Source of the DNA: Myrica gale
Taxonomy: Eukaryota > Streptophyta > Magnoliopsida > Fagales > Myricaceae
Direction of reading: 5' to 3'
DNA: 64,000 nucleotides
Assembly (NCBI GenBank): GCA_963930655.1
Contig: OZ005617.1
Span: 20,386,068-20,450,067 of the forward strand
Shown here: piece after piece, positions 1-41,334 of the stretch
Numbering within the stretch: the stretch's first letter is position 1
Layout of the letters: the number at the start of each line of letters is the position of its first letter
The notes under the pieces: model-generated
Told to the model about the DNA's origin: nothing
Database searches by the model: none
Seen by the model: only the letters and a program-made list of their open reading frames with translations
Translations under genes and position numbers: made by a program

Positions 1-10
1 TTCGTTGCAG

Positions 11-15318
<15,308 letters not shown>

Positions 15319-16350
15319 AGTCACACATTGATTATAGGTCATTTAATCTTGTGTTTTATATACTTGTTGGGTCACTTCTTCCCATTGTCAATTAGTACTG
15401 GGTGACATTTCCGAGTCGGAAATTTCCTGTTAGGCGATTTTTTTCTTAAAATAAAAAAAAAAAATTGACCTCGGTTAGTCACAAGCCAGCTGCCCCTCTA
15501 TCCCATTCCCACGAGTCTCCCTCCCCAGCCACCCTTCTCCCGAGTCCCTCCCCCCTTTTTTTTTACCTGAGTAAGGAGTGAATTTCATAGCTGTAGAAAA
15601 AGAGCATATTACATCAAATCACAGTTTCGGAACCTCATGGGAATAATACAAACATCAAAATTTCCCCATTGTCGCCCCTCAAAAGCCCATTTTGCTCGCG
15701 GGGGTATCCATTGTAACTTCCAGTCTGTATGAACCTTGAGCGCCTCCCGAATACGCGCCACCATTTCATGAATTAACCAGCTCAGAGTATCATCCAGGTT
15801 AGGTCTGCGGCATAGGATCTGTGAATCACTTTGATTGATCTAGATTTAGAGATTGGTCAAAAAAAAGCTCACGCATCCAATCACCTAATAGAATTAGGAG
15901 ATAAATAAACATAATAGGTGGACTCGTTGTAGGGCTCATACTGCTTGAAACTTTATATTGACAAATATGAGCAGTATTAAATGATGTAAAATTCACTTGT
16001 TGCATGTGTTTATCTTTATCCGAATTCTACCATGCAATTTGAGTAGAGAATTGCAGATAATCTTGATCCAGTCTTCTATGAGAGTCTTGATTGTCAGTTA
16101 AATTTTTCGGTTTACCGAGAGAATGAAAAAAAAAATGTAGGAGATTTATTGTACAATTTTTTTTCTGCATTTTTAGATTACTGAGGCACTGAAAGAAAAA
16201 TATACGAAATGAAATAATTGATCTTTTTTTCAGGTCTTTCTATGAAAAATTAGAAAATATTACAGTGTAAAGCTGTTTGAATTTCTACTTTTAGTAAGAT
16301 ACTTTTTCGATTAAGCTAGTGGCTTTTGTTTTTCATTTGTTAATTAAATT
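15319..16350. other. 3' flank of copy A and intergenic DNA
   Basis: No coding sequence is supported. The first 100 bases are a likely 3' UTR. They are followed by a pyrimidine-rich stretch near 15,490-15,565 and then ordinary AT-rich DNA. Confidence 0.5.
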
Positions 16351-16354
16351 TAGA

Positions 16355-16715
16355 GAAATTTCATAGTACCACCGGTAAAAATCAAATTGGACTGCATAAT
16401 TTTTAATTTATTTTTTTTACTAATCATAAGTTTTAAAATCATTCAATTTAGCTGTTAAATCGAGCGAATACCAAAACTAGAATAGAATTAAAAAAGAATA
16501 AAAAAAAATATTAAATAAAATGTCTATATCTTTATTTAAAAAATAATTTTTTATTTATATCATTTTTTCAATATTTTTAGTAATTTTGTCTTTGAGGGGC
16601 TAGATTAATGTCTATTAAAACTTATAGGATGTAAAAAAAATAAACTAAAAGGTATGAGATCCAATTTGATTTTTGCTCATAGATATGGGGCGCACTATGA
16701 TATTCCCCTTGAAAA
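16355..16715. repeat. Foldback element, probably a MITE
   Basis: The left end (TTTCATAGT...AAAATCAAATTGGA) is the imperfect reverse complement of the right end (TCCAATTTGATTTTTGC...ACTATGATATTCCCC). The arms are over 40 bp long with an AT-rich centre. I could not define a clean target-site duplication, so the exact ends are approximate. Confidence 0.5.
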
Positions 16716-16755
16716 TTATTTTTTAGTTCATCTCTTTTTGGGATGGATATTTTAA

Positions 16756-16908
16756 TAGCTTGTTTACTATTGCTTTAATTTAATTGACGTGGTCTTTTTT
16801 GCGTAAAAAATCTACGTTTGAAAAAGTTAAATAAGATATATTTCTGTATTTGAAATTACCTTATACAATAATGTTTTTTTGAAGGCAAGGTTAGGGTCTT
16901 AACTAGTA
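16756..16908 (+). repeat. Direct repeat, left copy (about 150 bp)
   Basis: The segment beginning AGCTTGTTTACTATTGCTTT and running through AAATTACCTTATACAAT to GGCAAGGTT is repeated with few changes at 18,850-18,995. The two copies bracket the hAT-type relic. Confidence 0.75.
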
Positions 16909-18350
16909 GCGGAACCAGAAATTCAATCAAAATGGGTCGAACTTCTAAGGAATAATGACAAATGTTTTTTTACTAAGTAATGCAAAAAAATATCTTAGAG
17001 TTAAAATATAAAAATTAAGGACTAAAAACACTAAAAATATTAAAATACACATACTGTAATATTTACTGATAATGAAAGGTGACAATTGGATCCTACGGGC
17101 TCATCATGACCATGAAAAGCTAATCCTCAGTGAAAATTGCGCTAGAGAGTGAAACAATAATCCAAAAGAAGAAATGATATATAATCCTTGCACCAAAAGA
17201 TAACGAATGCAATCTAAAATCGCTGTCAAACGAATGCGATGAGCATTCTCTACATCGGACTCGTGTAAGGATAACACGTGTAACACACTTTGTCACTGAT
17301 TTTTGAATGCTTCACATTTTCTTCCAGCATCATTGTGAGCAATATTACAGTCACCAACATGCTCACGAAAAACCTCCACTGCATTTTTTCAATTGCTAAT
17401 TCTCATAGAAGTAAACACATCTTCTCCGAATTTTTCTCCTCTAGCTCGCCTAAATAGATAACACCACAAGCAATACGTTTCATCCTTTGATACACTATAT
17501 TTCAACCACTCATTATTTTTGAACCATAACTCCATAAAACCCTCATTGTATTCTCATATTGCTTATTGGAAATATCATCACCAAATGGTTGATAAAGACT
17601 TTTGATCAAATACTCTCCACGAACTTGATTTCTAATCCCAACATCATATTCTTCAATGTGTTTACGTAACGCTGAGTCAGCAATAATATCATCCGGACTA
17701 AATTAGACGACCCTACACTGGCTGACTTCTTTATCAAAAACTTATCTATTATGTAAACAAAATAAAACAAAACAAAATTCATCAATCTAATTTCATAACA
17801 TAATCACAGTTTCTCAACCTAGTCCTAATCACAATTCCAATATAACGCACAATCAAATCCTAATCAAAGATTCATAATAATCTCAATCAAATTCATAATC
17901 ACAATATCAAATTTATCACATTATTCATCAATAATTAACATAGATTCATAACAGATTCACAAACATTTAATAATTTTAATTAAATTCATAATCTGTTTAA
18001 TAGAAAAATAATCAAATTCACAAATTCCTAATCATATTCAGGATCTGTATAATAGAAACATATCCGCTTTCGATACCAGCCTTTGCTCTCTATCAACCAT
18101 CCATGTGAAACAAGAATAATCCAAAATTTTGTATTCCTGTGAGTTTTGGTAGCCACCTCTACTCTTTACCAACGAGAATAATCCGCGCAGACATTTAAGG
18201 TTGGTTTTAACGTACGAACCGCCATCGAAGAGGTATTCGGTAGATCTGACCGCCCGAGAAGCTTGAACTTGTCTCCCTGTGCATTAAAGTTGCAGCCTCA
18301 CGCTTGGTTTTGGGGCGTGTAATTCAACGAACTGCAGACCTTTCAATATT
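16905..18350 (-). mobile_element. hAT-type element relic (ZMYM1/TTF zinc-finger, DUF4371 group)
   Basis: The minus strand of 17,100-17,760 encodes a degenerate N-terminal part of the plant TTF-type/ZMYM1-like transposase family. Readable pieces, from the N-terminal side, are KHIEEYDVGIRNQVRGEYL, WLKYSVSKDETYCLWCYLF, FREHVGDCNIAHNDAGRKCE and RIRLTAILDCIRYLLVQGL. Stops and frameshifts separate them and the catalytic hAT C-terminal domain is absent. At 16,906 the sequence AGTAGCGGAACCAGAAATTC resembles the terminal sequence typical of these elements. The right boundary is a guess. Confidence 0.65.
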
Positions 18351-18849
18351 TTTTTTTTAAATAAATACATTTATATTATTTAGTTACTACAAATTTTAAA
18401 ATTTACACCTCAAGTAACATCATACAGCACAATTCAAATTACTAATATATTTTTACCATTTGCTAGCTATGTAATACTATTTAACTTAAATTGTCAATAG
18501 ATTTATATTTTACAGCCTGTACTTATTTTAAAACTTCAAGTTCCCATTGAGTGAGAAAATAGAATATCTCATGTTACAGCAAAACGATTTAGGACATGTT
18601 GGTATTGTAGGCTACAATGAATGTAATAAAATTTAACATATAAAATCTCAAAAAATCATACATAAACACAAATAACTTTAACAGAGACTGCAACAACTTT
18701 TCACACAAATTTCAATACTTTTTAAAAAAAATTCTAACAAATCTTCCCTCTCCATATTTTTTCAGCAAGATCTAATATTTTTATTTTAAAAAATACATAA
18801 AATCATCTCTCTTTATACCTTTTTACAAACTCCTATAAAAATTAATTAA

Positions 18850-19000
18850 CAGCTTGTTTACTATTGCTTTAATTTAATTGACGTGCTCTTTTTTGCAAAA
18901 AAAAAAACTACTTTGAAAAAGTTAAATAAGATGTATTTCTGTATTTGAAATTACCTTATACAATTTTTTTTTTGGAGGCAAGGTTTGGGATCTAACCTTA
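18850..19000 (+). repeat. Direct repeat, right copy (about 150 bp)
   Basis: Second copy of the 16,756 repeat. It differs mainly in the length of A and T runs and a few substitutions. Confidence 0.75.
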
Positions 19001-19004
19001 CGGT

Positions 19005-19215
19005 CTTGAGAGATTTTAATAAATGGTTCGCATTCAGCCATCAAATTAATAACTTTTATAAACGGTCTAGATTAAGTTATTAAAAAATAAAAGCAAATGA
19101 ATTTTTAATGGGCTAAATAAGTAACTCAATCTGGATCGTCGATATACCTCATCAATATGGTAGCCGAATGAGAACTGTTTTTAAAAACCTATTGAGATTT
19201 TTTACTATTAGGATT
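19005..19215. repeat. Imperfect foldback sequence
   Basis: The left arm (ATGGTTCGCATTCAGCC... AACGGTCTAGATTAAG) is roughly the reverse complement of the right arm (CTCAATCTGGATCGTC ... GGCTACCATATTGATG region with GAATGAGAACTGTTT). It looks like an old MITE. No terminal duplication was resolved. Confidence 0.4.
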
Positions 19216-19802
19216 TTAGCTCATGCCCTTTTTTTAAGGGTGCAGGCAGTGTTATACAAAGCATATTTTTATGCAAACACTTGATAACTTGATTGTGAAT
19301 CAATTATAAATAATTAATTAATTAATTATTTATTATTTTTCTAAGACGTGATGTTGTTTAATTTGTAGTATTATTATTTGTAGATAACAATTTTGACACA
19401 GTCATGGTTGAAGTGTGAAAAGATCCTTAAACAATTTTAATCGTCAGCTGTCGCAACTTGAATATCCTTATTTACACGTACTAATCATCAAACGATTATA
19501 CTCTTCTTTATTCTATCTCTTAACCAAATCATCAAAGACTAATTCAATTCATAATCTCCAAAGTCAGATACTCACAACCTAGTACCGTTTGGCGACCTTG
19601 AAGGCATGAATCAACATGCAGTTCCTCGTCAGCTTGACCCGTAATCGGATACCTACAGTACTCCCTTGCTTGAGCCGCCAAACCGATGTCATCGGCCGCT
19701 GGTGTTGAGACAGTGATGGGTTTTGACCATCATCAGAATTAAGTGAGTTGACCTGAAACCCGATAGCTACTTGCTACCAAAGCTGCCACCCATGCATGCA
19801 TG

Positions 19803-19890
19803 ATAAGTATGGAGGAGTTGTTTATTTAGTGGGGAGATTTCAATATTCAGCATCGGCAGCAGGATAAGTATGGAGGAGTTGTTTATTTAG
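19803..19890 (+). promoter_or_regulatory. 27-bp direct repeat upstream of copy B
   Basis: The 27-base string beginning ATAAGTATGGAGGAG occurs at 19,803-19,829 and again at 19,864-19,890, a spacing of 61 bp. It lies about 140-230 bp upstream of the copy B start codon, so it falls in the probable promoter or 5' UTR. A regulatory role is only a suggestion. Confidence 0.4.
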
Positions 19891-20031
19891 CAAATACGTT
19901 TTGTCAGATCATGTACTGGTCAGAGTGGTGAGGGAGAATTAATCCAGTATTTTCTTGATCTACTTTCTTTGGCTCTGCAACTCATCCCTCCTCTAATTCA
20001 ATCGCACAGAGAAGGATTAAAGGCTACGGCC

Positions 20032-35471
<15,440 letters not shown>

Positions 35472-36384
35472 AAATTGGTGTCTATTTTCGTTCTCAATCC
35501 TTTTCTGGCTCAGGGTAGATCTACACCGTATATACTTGAATCGCCAGGCATAATTCATAATTTTGTGAAAAATGTACTTAATTTGTTGTAAAACCAATCT
35601 TTCATTTTCACTTTTGGCACATTCCATATGGGTTGTACAGACTTGGCATGCATATGGCACTATCAGTGTGAAGATTTACTTTGCTTTTTCATGACAAGAA
35701 TTTTCTTCATTACAAGTCAACGGTAACTATTGTTTTGAAGTGCTGGTCAAAATAAACGAGAACCTAGGGCGTTAATTGAGGAGGTCTAATTGACAAGGCC
35801 ATGAATTTACATCTGATCCCTTTTTGAAGTGAATTTTTTTTGTTAAGTGAACTGGTTCAGACCAAGGTGGCTAGGTTTTGCTTGTAAGCCTTGACACGGG
35901 TTGAAAGTACAGGTTTGTGTGGAATGGAATGCGGTTCTATGTCATATCTTTAGGTTTCTTTTACCATCTGTTTGGATGTAGGATTTAGGAAGGAACGGTT
36001 TGATGCATAAATGGGATAGTGGAATGGAATAGGGTTTTATAACTATCGAGTGGGTGAAACATTCATTCCCCTCAGCAGCTAACTGTGTGCAATTTCGTTT
36101 TCTTCTCTTCACAAATGAAGGAGCCACTACAGTAACCTGATTGGTATATGCCCTAGATGCCATATTTGTGGTCGTAGGGAGTCATCTGGATTTAGTCTTT
36201 AAGTTTGAGACCCTTGAGAGTGGAAAGTTAGATGATGTTACAGGAAACTGAGAGTTAAGCTTGTCTAATTTCAAGATCAACCGAGGTATTTAGGCTCAAG
36301 ATTCTGTCTTTCTTGCTTGTGTAAAAAGCTTCTCATTATTGAGGTTCATTATACCTTTGTTTCCTCCGTAAACTTTATCGGCGC
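35472..36384. other. 3' flank of copy B
   Basis: Probable 3' UTR followed by intergenic DNA. No coding exon or repeat with clear structure was seen. Confidence 0.5.
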
Positions 36385-36815
36385 CACAATAGTTGTACAT
36401 AAATTTCTGTTGGATATGAAGAGAAAATGAAATACTTCAAGAAAAACTTTATTCCATTCATATAAGAGAAACACAAAGATTACATGGATATTTATAGTCT
36501 ACTACGAGACTTTATAACTTATCCAAATCAATTTCAGATAACTCATCATAGTAAATTCCATATAACTCCCACGTAATGAAAAAGCTAAAAGACTTTTTAA
36601 CTCTTTCAACTTTGTAACCTACGAGGACATCAAAGTCCTCCACCATCAACTAATTTAATGCAAATAAACTTCAATTAAGTTTAATAACTAACATAGTATC
36701 CTCTGCAATATTTGCCTGGAAGAAAAACCCATGCAGGTCTATTGCACCACAATTATTGTACAAGCTTTATCAGCAAGAGCAGACAGATCATTAGGAGCTT
36801 CTGCATAAAAGAAGA
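36385..36815. repeat. Duplicated block, copy 1 (LTR-like core)
   Basis: This block and 39,930-40,318 share long stretches: ACAATAGTTGTACA, TTTCTGTTGGATAT, TGAAATACTTCAAGAAAAAC, TATCCTCTGCAATATTTGC and ATCAGCAAGAGCAGA. The inner part runs from TGTTGGATATGAAG (36,408) to AATAACTAACA (about 36,694). On the minus strand it has a TATAAATATCC box and an AATAAAG signal, as in a solo LTR. Both copies keep the same outer flanks, so a larger segment was duplicated after the LTR-like piece was in place. Confidence 0.6.
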
Positions 36816-37145
36816 GTACTGCAAAAACCCCCCATCTTAGGGATGAGAACTGCAAAATTCACGCCACTTCGCCAAACACCGTTTGTAAAGAAATTCATTT
36901 TTGGTGGGATGGAATTGGATATAACAGTATATGCGACCCACTTTGTTGCAAAAGAGATTCACAACCTTACCCTTAGAATCAATTGTGGAGGCCGGAAAGA
37001 GGACACGACGGGAAAGTGGAGGAGGAGGAGGAAGAGAGGAAAGGGGAGAGTTACGATCAGCTTTTAGTAGAATGAGAAAAAATATAACGAACACCGCTAG
37101 AATCCCCACAAGCCTCCTCCAACCATTTACATGCATGGCTCCCAT
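36739..37145 (-). CDS. Candidate small two-exon gene, 78 aa, membrane-anchored or secreted, unknown
   Basis: On the minus strand an ATG at 37,145 opens a frame whose N-terminus has a strong hydrophobic segment (LVGILAVFVIFFLILL, about residues 12-27), then a proline run (PPPPP) and RRVLFPAST. A consensus donor (AAGG/GTAAGG) ends exon 1 at 36,971. A matching acceptor (ATGCAG) starts exon 2 at 36,800. Exon 2 ends at a TAG at 36,739-36,741. The joined frame is 237 nt. The shape (signal or anchor plus short tail) would fit a small secreted peptide or a signal-anchored protein, but I recognise no family. Exon 2 lies inside a duplicated, LTR-containing block, which lowers confidence. An alternative is that exon 1 belongs to a longer, broken gene. 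Confidence 0.3.
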
Positions 37146-37399
37146 ACTTCTAACAAATCCTTTCTCATGTTCAGACGATCAAACCCGGCCTAAACCCTGG
37201 AATGGAGGGTCTGCAACCTGTTCTTGCATGAGCTTTGGTGAATTTTTATTGGAAGCAGTCAGTTTGAACTGTTGGCTGTATTCTTTTGAAGAACTTAATG
37301 ATCTATATATATTTATGAAAAGAGGTGGTGGTACTTCAAAACGCAGACTGGATCTTGGGCGATCTCTGGCGCTTTACGTCTCTTGGTTAGTGTCATGAG

Positions 37400-37785
37400 A
37401 GGGCTGGCTGCAATTTCTATTCGTATTGGTTGATGTAAATTTGACCTTTAACCATGCCATAAGTGTAAAACCTATGATCCAAGAGTCACAATGTTAACAA
37501 TAATTAAAGAAGTATGCAAAAGGCTTGTCAAACTTATTCGATTGGGCGTCAGTACCATCCGCCAATATTGAAGGTAGATAGTTTCGAAAGTTATCGATAA
37601 AGATTGGATTTGATCTAATGACCTCAAAGGGAGCAGGCCGCCTCCAGTTGGGTTTGCTTCATTCCCTTCCATCTGCGGTGCAGGTTTTGCCAACATGTCT
37701 AAATGCAATCCTGCAGCTTACAATAAGGCATGTCATTCTATGAAAGCTACACATCTCGATCTCCTTCTAGGTTTTTGGATTAATT
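37400..37785. other. Intergenic DNA without recognised features
   Basis: No exon, repeat arm or RNA gene could be supported here. Confidence 0.5.
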
Positions 37786-37787
37786 AC

Positions 37788-38288
37788 AATTTATCCTCTC
37801 AAACTATCACCCGATTCTTTAAATACCTTACAAACTTTAACTCGTTGTAACTCGTCCCCACAAATTATACTTCTCATTGCGATTTACCTGATTAAGTTGT
37901 TATATCGAATGGTTTTGTGTCACGTAAACGACACGTGACCTTCTCTTTACTTGAAAAGACAAATTTGATCAGCTCGATTATAAGTAAGTCATCTTTTTTT
38001 AATATAAAAAAATCAGCTAATTACATATTATTTTTTGGCTCTACAAATTGCTAGAAGCACTGTAGAAGACTAGAGAGGATTCAAAGGAGAGTAACATTAT
38101 CTTTTCACGTAAGGAAAATGATACGTGTCTGTTACGTAAGATAGAAAACGTTCAATATAACAACTTCAGTTGATTTGGGGAAGAAATCGCAATGAGAAGT
38201 ATAGTTTATGGGGGTGGGTTGCAACGACTTAAAGTTTGTAGAGGTATTTGAGAATTGGGTGGTAGTTTTAGGGGATAAATTGTAACAT
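37788..38288. repeat. Foldback element, Mutator-like MITE candidate
   Basis: The left arm starts TTACAATTTATCCTCTCAAA and the right arm ends GGGGATAAATTGTAA. The arms are imperfect reverse complements over more than 100 bp. No convincing target-site duplication was found; the right side directly abuts another foldback. Confidence 0.6.
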
Positions 38289-38309
38289 ACTCTTTTTTTG
38301 TAATATCAT

Positions 38310-38775
38310 AGTTCGCCCCTTAATTTTAGGCCAATTGCAATTTTGTCCCCCCTAACTTTGAAAACGGCAATTTACGTCCTCTAACTTTCAAAAATTATCA
38401 ATGTACCCAGTCCAAATCATCCTTAAATGGAAACATATGTAAAATGACCAAAATGACCATCCAAGACAAAATTACTAAAAATATTAAAAAAATTCATTTA
38501 AATGATATTAAAAAAAGTAATATTTTTTAAAATAAAATTATTAAAACTCTATTTTAGTAATCTATATATATTTTTAATTTTTTTATCAAATATTTATTTA
38601 TTTATTGAAATTACCTTGGAGGGCATTTCGGTCATTTTACATGTGTTTCCGGACTTAACGGTTGATTTGGACGGGGCATACATTGATGATTTTCGAAAGT
38701 TAGATAATGTAAATCTCTATTTTCATAATTAGGGGGCAAGTTTGCAATTGGCTCATAGTTAGGGTGCGACACTAA
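38310..38775. repeat. Foldback element, MITE candidate
   Basis: The left arm (GCCCCTTAATTTTAGGCCAA, TTGCAATTTTGTCCCCC) pairs with the right arm (GGGGGCAAGTTTGCAATTGG, CTCATAGTTAGGGTGC). Inner parts also pair: GTCATTTTACATGTGTTTCC with its reverse complement near 38,425-38,450. The ends are approximate and no target-site duplication was resolved. Confidence 0.6.
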
Positions 38776-38824
38776 CCCCTTTTTTTTAACACTTCTAAAC
38801 AACGTAACCCACTCCACTTAACTG

Positions 38825-39180
38825 AGCAAGGGTGTCACAGTTTCCAATCTTTCCTGGAGACTGGATATAGAAATAATTCCTATTACATCAATGGCCACAC
38901 TCCAATTGGCTAGCTTATGAGCGATTGGATTCCCATCTCACAGTTCCTTTGTTCCTTTATGACATTCCTAATGGTCAATAATACCTCTCCTTCAATCTCA
39001 CAATCTGGACCACTATATCGATCTCAGTGATCTGATTGTGAAGTTCTTGGCAATCACCCTCCTCAATAGTGATCCCAGTAGAGATCATATCTGTTGCAAC
39101 TGAGACCGCTATTCTAGCCGCCAATGCTTCTCCTTTAAGCGGTTACAGACCTAGTTTCCACCCCACCTGAGCTCTTATAA
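38825..39180 (-). pseudogene. RNase H-like (RVT_3 type) relic
   Basis: The minus strand reads GEALAARIAVSVATDM, then EEGDCQELHNQI, and further on NPIAHKLANW in another frame. This is the order and wording of the plant RNase H-like domain found at the end of many LINE-type elements and LINE-derived genes. At least one stop and frameshift break it. No reverse transcriptase is adjacent, so it is an isolated fragment. Confidence 0.65.
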
Positions 39181-39606
39181 GGATCTTCGCTTCTCAATCC
39201 CTACAAATAGCTTCCGAGATGAGATGATTATCAACACACTCTTTCGTCTGCTCTCTTCCCCTCTTTGACGCCTGACCACCAAGGCCGCCTCGTCGTTGTT
39301 CCTTACATCTCTACTTGTTAGACCTCTTTAGCCAATCTTTTCCGGCAACACGAAACCCTTCTCTCTCTTTCTGTCTTTCATATATAATTAGATGCTCGCA
39401 CTGCCCAGAGGGAAAAAAAATTATATATGGCTGCTCGCACTGCTGCAAGAAGAATTGTGGCAGATGGAAAAGGCCAAGTAGAGTTCAGCTATTAGGCTCA
39501 AGATCTTAGAGGAAAAGAAAGAACGACCCTGAAGCACGAAGCCTTTAGAGACTATGAAGGCTTTTGTGAGCAAGAAAAGGTAACTCGGCTTTACTCATTA
39601 CTCGAT

Positions 39607-39622
39607 CCCCCCCCCCCCCCCA
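39607..39622 (+). repeat. Poly-C run
   Basis: About 15 consecutive C residues after CTCGATC. The length may be inexact because homopolymers are prone to sequencing error. Confidence 0.8.
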
Positions 39623-39929
39623 AGAAGGTAGATAGCTTCCAAAAATTAGAAGTGGATAAATAAAAGGAATTAATTTCTTATCCTACACCTGTATTAAAAC
39701 GTCAAGTGAGTACTAGTTTAATACGGTGTCAATCCCCTTAGTTTTTCTCCTTCTACTCATTTTTGCGGTCCCTTTTTGTTAATATACTAAATAGGGAAAT
39801 TCTTGAATATTCAATGAATGGATAAGTCAACAAAATGGAAAGAAGCGATTGCTTGAATTTACAATGAGATTCTAAATTTCCGTAAAAAGAAAAGAAAATT
39901 CTCTAACATTCTGTACTTCTTTCTAAGCA

Positions 39930-40318
39930 TTACAATAGTTGTACAGAAATTTCTGTTGGATATAAAAAAGGGTTACTTTCAATATTTTGTCTAAGAAACT
40001 TTAGCGTAGAGACAATGAAATACTTCAAGAAAAACTTTATTTCACTCACTTAATAAAAGCACAAAAGTGAGATGGATATTTATAATCTACAACAAGAGTG
40101 GGTAACTTCTAATTAAATGTAACATCCAAATTAATCTCACGTAACTCATGTATACTAAATCTCACGTGACTCCCGCTATGAACCCTCCAAACTCGTATCC
40201 TCTGCAATATTTGCTTGGAAGAAACACTCTGCATGCAGGGATCTATTGCACCACAATTCTTGTACAAACTTTATCAGCAAGAGCAGAGAGCAGAGATCAT
40301 TAGGAGCTTCAAGCAGAC
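39930..40318. repeat. Duplicated block, copy 2
   Basis: Second copy of the 36,385 block. It has an extra 50 or so bases after GTTGGATAT and lacks part of the LTR-like right end. The segment equivalent to exon 2 of the small 78-aa candidate gene is present but altered (CTCTGCTCTCTGCTC on the minus strand). Confidence 0.6.
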
Positions 40319-40522
40319 ATGCACCTATTCAAAATTAGCGGTTGTGGAATTTTGCAGATCCAAAATCTAAAGTTGATGTTATTTTATGTTAGAAACTTGT
40401 ATAGACTATTGTGTTGTAAAACTTGTAAGACATGTTTAATCAATGATGAATTATATTTTGCTTTATTATCGTTGTTTTTAGGTTTTTACATTAATGAATT
40501 ATGGTTATTAAAATAAATTTAT

Positions 40523-41023
40523 GGGATAAATACACTTTGCCCCCTTTGTCTTTTGGGTCATTTACACTTTGTACCCCGATGTTTTATTTTTGATACATTG
40601 AACCCATTATCTTCCACATTTTTGCCATCTGGACTCTGTAACCAATTTGCCGTCTAAATTTACGGATTTCATCAACACATTACCTTTGTGTTGACGAAAG
40701 ATAACCAATTATCTTTGATACATTGAACCCATTATCTTCCACATTTTTGCCATCTGGACTCTGTAACCAATTTGCCGTCTAAATTGACGGATTTCATCAA
40801 CACATGAAGCGGTCGACCGGCTCGTCATGCCTCTCACGTTACCTTTATAGCGGTCGACCTGTTCACGTGTTGACGAAATCTGTCAATTTAGACGATCAAA
40901 TCGGGTACGGGGTTCAGATTACAAAAATATGGAAGATAATGAATCCAATGTATCAAAAATAAAACATCGGGGTGCAAAGTGTAAATGACCCCAAAAACAA
41001 GGGGGACAAAGTGTATTTATCCC
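40523..41023. mobile_element. Mutator-like MITE with perfect 9-bp target duplication
   Basis: The element starts GGGATAAATACACTTTGCCC and ends with its reverse complement, ...GTGTATTTATCCC. The arms extend over 150 bp with few mismatches. TAAATTTAT flanks it on both sides (40,514-40,522 and 41,024-41,032). A perfect 9-bp duplication with long terminal inverted repeats is the signature of Mutator-like elements. There is no transposase, so it is non-autonomous. The left arm is partly duplicated: a block of roughly 90 bp containing GAACCCATTATCTTCCACAT occurs at about 40,590 and again at about 40,710. Confidence 0.85.
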
Positions 41024-41065
41024 TAAATTTATATTACAAATTAAAATTGCAAGTGTTTTTATAAA

Positions 41066-41297
41066 GGGATAAATACAATTTTGGTCTCTGTAGTTTACGC
41101 GAAAATCAAATAAGTTCTTAAATTTTAAAACACATAAAATTAGTCCCTGAAGTTTAAAATTATTCACATTTGAATGGTCCTTTATGACTAAATTGTTAAT
41201 ATATTTTAAACTTTCAGGACCAATTTGATGAGTTTTAAAGTATAAAGACTTATTTGATTTTCGGTCAAAGCACAAGGACCAAATTTGTATTTATCCA
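41066..41297. mobile_element. Second Mutator-like MITE, 43 bp from the first
   Basis: The element starts GGGATAAATACAATTTTGGT and ends ...AATTTGTATTTATCCA, with arms of about 100 bp. TTTTATAAA flanks both sides (41,057-41,065 and 41,298-41,306), a perfect 9-bp duplication different from that of the neighbouring element. The terminal eleven bases (GGGATAAATAC) are the same as in the neighbour, but the interiors differ. Confidence 0.85.
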
Positions 41298-41334
41298 TTT
41301 TATAAATATAGTTGTTGCAATGTTTTTCGTTAAA

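Noticed and set aside
36931..37398. 155-codon open frame on the plus strand
   Set aside because: It overlaps the candidate minus-strand exon, is low-complexity at its start (GGGGGR) and shows no motif.
39429..39580. Short frame reading MAARTAARRIVADGKGQV, reminiscent of the N-terminus of small mitochondrial IF1-like proteins
   Set aside because: The similarity stops after about 18 residues and a stop follows soon after; too little to call even a pseudogene.
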